From NCBI GenBank assembly GCA_964581105.1, contig CAZOMB010000028.1, forward strand, positions 1-11,274: a DNA stretch of 11,274 nucleotides, given 5' to 3'. The notes below the pieces were generated by a model. It made no database searches. It saw nothing but the letters and a program-made list of their open reading frames with translations, and was not told where the DNA came from. This DNA comes from UBA10161 sp964581105. GTDB lineage: Archaea; Micrarchaeota; Micrarchaeia; Anstonellales; Anstonellaceae. A program made the position numbers and the translations under genes. The first letter of the stretch is position 1; every line of letters begins with the position of its first letter. Positions 7,283-11,274 of the stretch are shown here, piece after piece.

Positions 7283-8289
7283 TGGCTAAAACAAAGGAAA
7301 AGGGGGAAGGGCATCTTGACAAAAAGATTGTGCAAAAATATGCTGAGAAGTTCTCCAAGGTGAGGGATGGAATGAAAAAGGCAGTCATAGGCCAGGGAGA
7401 GGCTGTTGACTCAATACTAAAAGGAATGCTCACAAATGGCCATGTCCTCATCGAGGGATACCCGGGCGTTGCAAAGACGCTTATTATGATGAGCATGGCA
7501 ACCCTGACTGGGTGCAAGTACAAGAGAATACAGTTTACCCCAGACATGCTTCCTTCTGACATAACAGGAATAACCTCATACAAGCCTGACAAGGGATTTT
7601 ATACCATTAAGGGGCCTGTTTTCACAAACTTTGTGCTTGCAGATGAAATAAACAGGGCGCCTGCAAAAGTTCAGTCTGCTCTTCTTGAGGCAATGCAGGA
7701 AAAGAAAGTGACAATAGGAACATCAACATATGACCTTGAAGAGCCGTTCATTGTTCTTGCAACGCAGAATAATATTGAGTCATTGGGAGTGTATCCATTG
7801 CCTGCTGCGCAGCTTGACAGGTTCATGTTCAAGATAAATATGGGCTACCCTGATGAGGATGATGAGAGGGAAGTGCTGCGGCACAACATAACTTCAGCAA
7901 CTTTTGACTCGCTTGGCATAAAGCCTGTCATAAGCCCAAAGGAAATAACTGAAATGCAAAAGGACATTCACAAAATATATTGCACTGAAGATATAGAAGC
8001 TTACATTGTGTCGCTTGTGAATGCTACAAGGGACCATAAAAAGGCAGGAATTGAGCTTGGCAAGTATGTTGAGTATGGAGGAAGCCCCCGTGCATCCATT
8101 TCCTTGTACATAGGCGCAAAGGCAAATGCAATTATCAAAGGAAGGACATTTGTGACACCGCAGGATGTCAAGGATGTTGCGCATGATGTTTTCAGGCACA
8201 GGGTGATATTCAACTATGAGGGCCAGGCTGAGCAGGTAAAGGTTGATGACCTGGTCAAAGAAATACTTGAAAAAGTGTCAGTTCCATGA
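7282..8289 (+). CDS. MoxR-family AAA+ ATPase
   Basis: A 335-residue cytoplasmic ATPase of normal MoxR length with every expected motif: Walker A GYPGVAKT (59-66), Walker B VLADEINR (118-125), sensor 1 VLATQN (158-163), the MoxR signature PLPAAQLDRF (172-181, usually PLPEAQLDRF) with the candidate Arg finger at 180, sensor 2 GGSPRAS (266-272) and the C-terminal lid helices. MoxR proteins act as chaperone-like ATPases with VWA-domain partners, and both partner types follow immediately. The ATG overlaps the stop of the giant surface protein in TAATG, implying translational coupling. AGGGGCGG about five bases before the ATG serves as ribosome binding site. The AAA+ assignment is certain. That the upstream surface protein is its client is inferred from gene order alone. 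Confidence 0.97.
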   Translation: MAKTKEKGEGHLDKKIVQKYAEKFSKVRDGMKKAVIGQGEAVDSILKGMLTNGHVLIEGYPGVAKTLIMMSMATLTGCKYKRIQFTPDMLPSDITGITSYKPDKGFYTIKGPVFTNFVLADEINRAPAKVQSALLEAMQEKKVTIGTSTYDLEEPFIVLATQNNIESLGVYPLPAAQLDRFMFKINMGYPDEDDEREVLRHNITSATFDSLGIKPVISPKEITEMQKDIHKIYCTEDIEAYIVSLVNATRDHKKAGIELGKYVEYGGSPRASISLYIGAKANAIIKGRTFVTPQDVKDVAHDVFRHRVIFNYEGQAEQVKVDDLVKEILEKVSVP

Positions 8290-8307
8290 ATTGCTCTAAC
8301 AGGGCTG

Positions 8308-9207
8308 GTGCAAAAAATGCTAAAACTGGATGTTGACCCAAAGCCAAAGATTGAGTACCTTGAGATAGCTTCCCACAGGCTTGTTACCACAAATTTTATG
8401 GGGGATTACCAAAGCGTTTTCAAGGGAAAGGGGATAATTTTTGAAAGCTACAGGCAATACACAGATTCAGACGATGCATCTGAAATAGACTGGAAGGCAA
8501 CTGTCAGGTCTGGAAAGCCAATGGTAAAAGAATACATACAGGAAAGGAACCTTGATGTTTTTTTCCTTATTGACGCTTCCTATACAATGGTATTTGGATC
8601 GCAAAAAAGGCTTAAGCACGAGTATGCCGCTGAAATGGTTGCATCAATGGCATTTGCAATCCTTGAAAGGGGCGATTCTGTCGGGGTCGGGCTTTTTACA
8701 GACAAGCTCAATGGCTTTTTGATGCCAGAAAGAGGCATTGTCCAGTACCGGAGAATCTTAAAGCAGCTGACAAAGCCTGAGAATTATGACGGGCCCTGCC
8801 GCTTTGAAGTTGCTGTTAAAGAATGCCTGCAAAGGCTCAGGCCGCAGACTCTCCTTATACTCATAAGCGATGGAGTGCAGCTTGATGGAAACTGGCTTGT
8901 TCCACTGAAAGTTGCAAACAAGAAGTTTGAGATTGTAATAATGCTTGTGCGCGACCCAAGGGATGATGAGCTCCCTTCAGGAGTTGGCCAGGTAATGGTG
9001 CAAAACCCTTACAATGAAAAGCAGTTTTTGGTTGACACAGGAAACGTGGCATCAGATTATGAGAGATATTCAAAGGAAGTGCTGCAAAACAACCTGAAGA
9101 TGTTCATGCACAGCGGCATAGCAGATGTGCCTGTAATCAGGACTGACACAGAATTTGCAAAGCATGTGATAAAGTTTTTTGAGAGGAGGAAAAGGAGGAT
9201 GAGGTGA
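8308..9207 (+). CDS. DUF58 (VWA-like) protein, MoxR partner, soluble short form
   Basis: A 299-residue protein with the DUF58 hallmark region (GKGIIFESYRQYTDSDDASEIDW, 40-62, then VKEYIQERNLDVFFLIDASYTM) inside a VWA-like fold. The metal-site motif reads Asp89-x-Ser91-x-Thr93, with Thr in place of the usual second Ser. A second acidic motif LISDG has Asp188. The two N-terminal membrane helices found in many DUF58 proteins are absent, so it is probably cytoplasmic. DUF58 proteins are standard partners of MoxR ATPases. It begins 18 nt after the moxR-like stop. The GTG at 8308 gives the longest frame. An ATG at 8317 (three residues shorter) is at least as likely, because GGTG at 8307-8310 lies six bases before it. 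Confidence 0.92.
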   Translation: MQKMLKLDVDPKPKIEYLEIASHRLVTTNFMGDYQSVFKGKGIIFESYRQYTDSDDASEIDWKATVRSGKPMVKEYIQERNLDVFFLIDASYTMVFGSQKRLKHEYAAEMVASMAFAILERGDSVGVGLFTDKLNGFLMPERGIVQYRRILKQLTKPENYDGPCRFEVAVKECLQRLRPQTLLILISDGVQLDGNWLVPLKVANKKFEIVIMLVRDPRDDELPSGVGQVMVQNPYNEKQFLVDTGNVASDYERYSKEVLQNNLKMFMHSGIADVPVIRTDTEFAKHVIKFFERRKRRMR

Positions 9208-9213
9208 AGGGGC

Positions 9214-10152
9214 ATGGAAATAACTTTTGAGCACCCGATTTATTTGCTGTTCCTTGTGCTTATACCTCTTCTTGCTGCAATACACTTTTACAGCCTGCAT
9301 TATGTTAGGCAAAAGGCAATGAGGTTTGCCAATTTTGAGGCACTTGAAAAAATAGTGCAGACAAGGTCCATTGTGCCAAAAAACTATCTTCTTTTGGCAA
9401 TGAGGATACTGACCCTTGTTGGCTTTACCCTTGCTGCTGCAGGCATGATTGCGCATTATCAAACTCCTGCCTCTGCCTATGACTATGTTGTTGCGTTTGA
9501 CACGTCAAACAGCATGCTTGCAGGAGACTTTTCGCCAACAAGGATAGAAGTGGCAAAAAGCTCTGTTGAGAATTGGATAACTTCACTTCCTGCTGGCTCA
9601 CATGTTGGCATTCTTACCTTTTCATCACAAGCATCTCTTTTGCTTGAGCCGACTGGCGACCTGGCAAATGCTGCCTTGAAAACAAGGGAGATTACCCCTG
9701 ACAAGAGCGGAGGAACAGCAATATGCGAGGCATTGAAGGCTGGGACAAACTGGCTTTCAGGTTCTTTTAATCCAAAAGCCATTGTAATGGTATCAGACGG
9801 CCAGAACAATGCAGGCTGCCTTCTTGATGAGGGAATAGACTATGCGAAAGAGAATGGAGTAACTGTATTTGCTGTCGGCGTCGGCAGCCAGGCTGGAGGA
9901 AGGATAGCAGGTGTCAGTGATGTTGTTTTCAAGCTTGATGAGGCAGACCTGAGAAGGGCTGCAACAAATACTGGTGGCCAGTACTTTAGGGCAAAAAGCC
10001 CTTCAGAAATGAGTGAAGTATTTGACCAGCTCAAGCACCCTGGCATGAGAAAAGTAACTCTTCCCCTGGCAATCCCTCTGATGATGTTTTCCTTTCTTTT
10101 TGTTTTCATAGACTGGGGCCTTTCAATAACAAGGTACAGGACAATACCATAG
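9214..10152 (+). CDS. BatA-like membrane protein with VWA domain
   Basis: A 312-residue protein with the BatA/BatB layout: an N-terminal membrane helix (about 8-28), a short cytoplasmic loop, a second helix (about 57-80), a VWA domain (about 88-275) and a C-terminal helix (about 282-302). The metal-ion-dependent adhesion site is complete: Asp96-Thr-Ser98-Asn-Ser100, Thr168 in GGTAI and Asp195 in VSDGQNN. The VWA ends with the familiar LRRAATNTGGQYFRAKSPSEM segment. With two N-terminal helices it would lie on the cytoplasmic or the outer face depending on topology; in Bat proteins it is usually modelled next to the membrane. The start lies 6 nt after the DUF58 stop, and GAGGTGA overlapping that stop is a strong ribosome binding site. 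It is the probable membrane platform for the MoxR-DUF58 pair. Confidence 0.93.
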   Translation: MEITFEHPIYLLFLVLIPLLAAIHFYSLHYVRQKAMRFANFEALEKIVQTRSIVPKNYLLLAMRILTLVGFTLAAAGMIAHYQTPASAYDYVVAFDTSNSMLAGDFSPTRIEVAKSSVENWITSLPAGSHVGILTFSSQASLLLEPTGDLANAALKTREITPDKSGGTAICEALKAGTNWLSGSFNPKAIVMVSDGQNNAGCLLDEGIDYAKENGVTVFAVGVGSQAGGRIAGVSDVVFKLDEADLRRAATNTGGQYFRAKSPSEMSEVFDQLKHPGMRKVTLPLAIPLMMFSFLFVFIDWGLSITRYRTIP

Positions 10153-10162
10153 CCATATTGCG

Positions 10163-10528
10163 ATGGAAAATTATTTGCCTCTTGCAGCCCTTTATGGGCT
10201 TGTTGCTGCAATAGAGCTAGGGGTTGCCTTCCTTTTTTTCAGACTTAACTCAATAAGGCAAAGCCTGCTTTTCTGGGTGCTTATTGCAAATTTTGTCTCA
10301 GCAGCCCTTATTATGCTGGTTCAAACAGGCCTTGCAGGACTTTTGGTCAACCTTTACCTTGCAACAATAATTGCCTGGGCTGGTGCTGTTGTTATTGAAG
10401 CACTTGTGCTGCACTTTCCAAACCATAAGCAAATAAGCCTCAACCAGTCCTTTGCTTTGTCACTCATAGCAAATCTTGCAAGCCTTGTGCTTGTGCTTTC
10501 ATTCCTTTACCAGGGGCTTGGGCTTTGA
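10163..10528 (+). CDS. Small four-helix membrane protein of unknown function
   Basis: 121 residues, almost entirely hydrophobic, with four predicted membrane helices at about 5-26, 33-56, 59-84 and 95-118 and short loops (RLNSIRQ, and HFPNHKQISLNQ before helix 4). Acidic residues sit inside helices 1 (Glu18) and 3 (Glu79), which is unusual for a plain anchor and may mean pairing with another membrane protein. The family is not recognised. It starts 10 nt after the BatA-like stop, on the same strand and without its own obvious promoter, so it is probably the last gene of the operon. No strong Shine-Dalgarno motif is seen before the ATG. It occupies the position where related operons often carry another Bat or transglutaminase-type membrane gene, but it shows no sequence link to those. 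Confidence 0.75.
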   Translation: MENYLPLAALYGLVAAIELGVAFLFFRLNSIRQSLLFWVLIANFVSAALIMLVQTGLAGLLVNLYLATIIAWAGAVVIEALVLHFPNHKQISLNQSFALSLIANLASLVLVLSFLYQGLGL

Positions 10529-10531
10529 AAA

Positions 10532-11092
10532 TCAGAATATCCTATGGAGCATTGGCTTAAAGCGCTCAAGCATTCGCACCAAAAATTCCCTCTCATTATG
10601 AGGTATATTTTCTGCTACCAGCCTTGTGATCTTTTTCTTGGTCTTGCTTTTTATGTGGTCCCCTTCATGCTCCATTTCTGCTATGTATTTGTGAAGCAGC
10701 TTTTCCTGCTCATGCCTCTTTTTTTCCAGCAAATCCTTGAATTCGACGTATCCGTATTCCATCATTGCAAGGTCCTCAAGAAAGGCATTTACTTCTGCCC
10801 TTATTGACGCTGAAAAGTGCTTTTTGTCGCTTATTATCTCCTGTATTTCCTGGAAGGTAACCTCGTACTTTATTTCAAGAGAATCCCTGAAAGCCCCTTT
10901 GACAAGTGCATAAAACTCGCGTGCTTTTTGCCTGACATTCTTGTCTGTTATTGTTTCACTGAGGCTGGAAAGCTTTGCAGAAATCTTGTGCACCTGGTCG
11001 CGCTTCTTGCTCTGCACAGGGCTTGCCTCCTTCTTCTTGTGGCGCTTTGTTCCTTTGACCATATCAAGGATTATGTCCAGCATACTAACCAC
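10532..11092 (-). CDS. Charged all-helical cytoplasmic protein of unknown function
   Basis: 186 residues with no signal peptide and no membrane helix. Visible: a short amphipathic start (MLDIILDMV), a basic, Pro-containing linker (about 14-33), then helices with many Lys/Glu pairs. One stretch, about 115-150 (YVEFKDLLEKKRHEQEKLLHKYIAEMEHEG, read as residues in heptad-like order), could form a coiled coil. The segment KAREFYALVKGAFRDSLEI (56-74) faintly recalls helical partner domains of Bat/DUF4129-type proteins, but this is too weak to name. The longest frame starts at a GTG (11092). An ATG at 11083 fits better with GAGTGGT just before it and would remove three residues. The gene converges on the operon, with stops only 3 nt apart, and has its own TATA-like box. 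Confidence 0.8.
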   Translation of the reverse strand: MVSMLDIILDMVKGTKRHKKKEASPVQSKKRDQVHKISAKLSSLSETITDKNVRQKAREFYALVKGAFRDSLEIKYEVTFQEIQEIISDKKHFSASIRAEVNAFLEDLAMMEYGYVEFKDLLEKKRHEQEKLLHKYIAEMEHEGDHIKSKTKKKITRLVAENIPHNEREFLVRMLERFKPMLHRIF

Positions 11093-11130
11093 TCGCCCAT
11101 TGGCTATCTTATTCTGTGAGAAAGAATTAA

Positions 11131-11138
11131 TTAAATAT
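11131..11138 (-). promoter_or_regulatory. Probable TATA box for the 186-residue minus-strand gene
   Basis: The minus strand reads ATATTTAA within a longer AT block (ATATTTAATTAATT), about 40-50 nt before the candidate starts at 11092 and 11083. Initiation near 11108 would leave a 16-25 nt leader. It lies between the stop of the upstream minus-strand gene and this gene, which suggests independent transcription. Confidence 0.45.
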
Positions 11139-11152
11139 GTGCCTTTTTAGGC

Positions 11153-11274
11153 TTATCTGAAGGGCCGGGCATTTCTCCTGAGCCTGAGCATTGACGGGCT
11201 TTTGCCAAGCCTTGAGAAAAGCCGGCCATATGCCCTTTCAAACTCCTGTGAATCCATGGCAGCCCGCAAGTCTG
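11153..11274 (-). CDS. C-terminal end of an unidentified minus-strand protein, cut by the right edge
   Basis: The minus strand is open from the window edge to a TAA whose complement is at 11153-11155, giving 39 codons. The tail reads DLRAAMDSQEFERAYGRLFS followed by a very basic end (RLGKSPSMLRLRRNARPFR). Codon choice resembles the neighbouring genes. An ATG at 11257 could begin a free 34-residue protein, but no ribosome binding site precedes it, so a C-terminal fragment of a larger gene is more likely. The family cannot be told from this length. Confidence 0.55.
   Translation of the reverse strand, partial: DLRAAMDSQEFERAYGRLFSRLGKSPSMLRLRRNARPFR

Noticed and set aside
1737..7592. Many minus-strand open frames of 60-133 residues inside the surface-protein and MoxR genes
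   Set aside because: They show no family signature and no ribosome binding sites, and they arise from biased codons of the real plus-strand genes.
7894..10211. Minus-strand frames of 70-130 residues opposite the MoxR, DUF58 and BatA-like genes
   Set aside because: All lie opposite genes with intact catalytic or metal-binding motifs, and their translations look like random Ser/Cys/His-rich text.
10719..10725. Run of seven T as a terminator for the plus-strand operon
   Set aside because: It falls inside the minus-strand coding sequence, where it encodes Lys codons. Archaeal T-run termination is possible, but nothing distinguishes it from codon use.
10544..11150. Plus-strand frames of 69-100 residues opposite the 186-residue minus-strand gene
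   Set aside because: They are Phe/Leu/Cys-rich shadows of a Lys/Glu-rich helical protein. The minus-strand gene has a better start context and a TATA-like box.
11141..11152. Palindrome GCCTTTTTAGGC just after the stop of the right-edge minus-strand gene, as a terminator
   Set aside because: The stem is only four base pairs, no clean T-run follows on the minus strand, and it abuts the TATA-like box. It is too weak to call.

Overview
The window looks like a piece of an archaeal genome, most plausibly from an uncultivated lineage such as a DPANN group. No marker gene fixes the taxon. Reasons for the archaeal call: TATA-like boxes lie about 25-50 nt upstream of starts with short leaders, there are archaeal-type Shine-Dalgarno motifs, ATA (Ile) and AGG (Arg) codons are used heavily, and one very long Asn/Ser/Thr-rich surface protein with beta-helix repeats carries a signal peptide and a C-terminal membrane anchor.

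Layout. Positions 1-900 (minus strand) hold an IS200/IS605-family TnpB. It runs off the left edge within its zinc ribbon and lacks the RuvC-I catalytic segment through an in-frame deletion. A 181-nt divergent intergenic region (901-1081) carries TATA-like elements for both directions. From 1082 to 10528 five plus-strand genes sit nearly end to end: a 2066-residue secreted, membrane-anchored beta-helix protein; a MoxR-type AAA+ ATPase overlapping it by one base (TAATG); a soluble DUF58 protein; a BatA-like VWA membrane protein; and a small four-helix membrane protein. A 186-residue helical minus-strand gene (10532-11092) converges on this operon with a 3-nt gap. The C-terminal 39 codons of another minus-strand gene (11153-11274) enter from the right edge.

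How the genes may work together (inference). MoxR, DUF58 and membrane VWA proteins form a known conserved gene set, in which the ATPase and metal-binding VWA partners are thought to act in chaperone-like maturation or assembly of client complexes. Here the set is translationally coupled to a single giant surface glycoprotein with a short basic cytoplasmic tail, which makes that protein the obvious candidate client. The giant protein repeats one plan three times: a four-cysteine cap, a beta-helix stretch and an Ig/CnaB-like domain, with the first helix greatly expanded. It carries roughly a hundred N-glycosylation sequons that stop abruptly before its membrane-proximal part. The nuclease-defective TnpB, head-to-head with this operon, is either decay of an insertion element or a candidate RNA-guided repressor.
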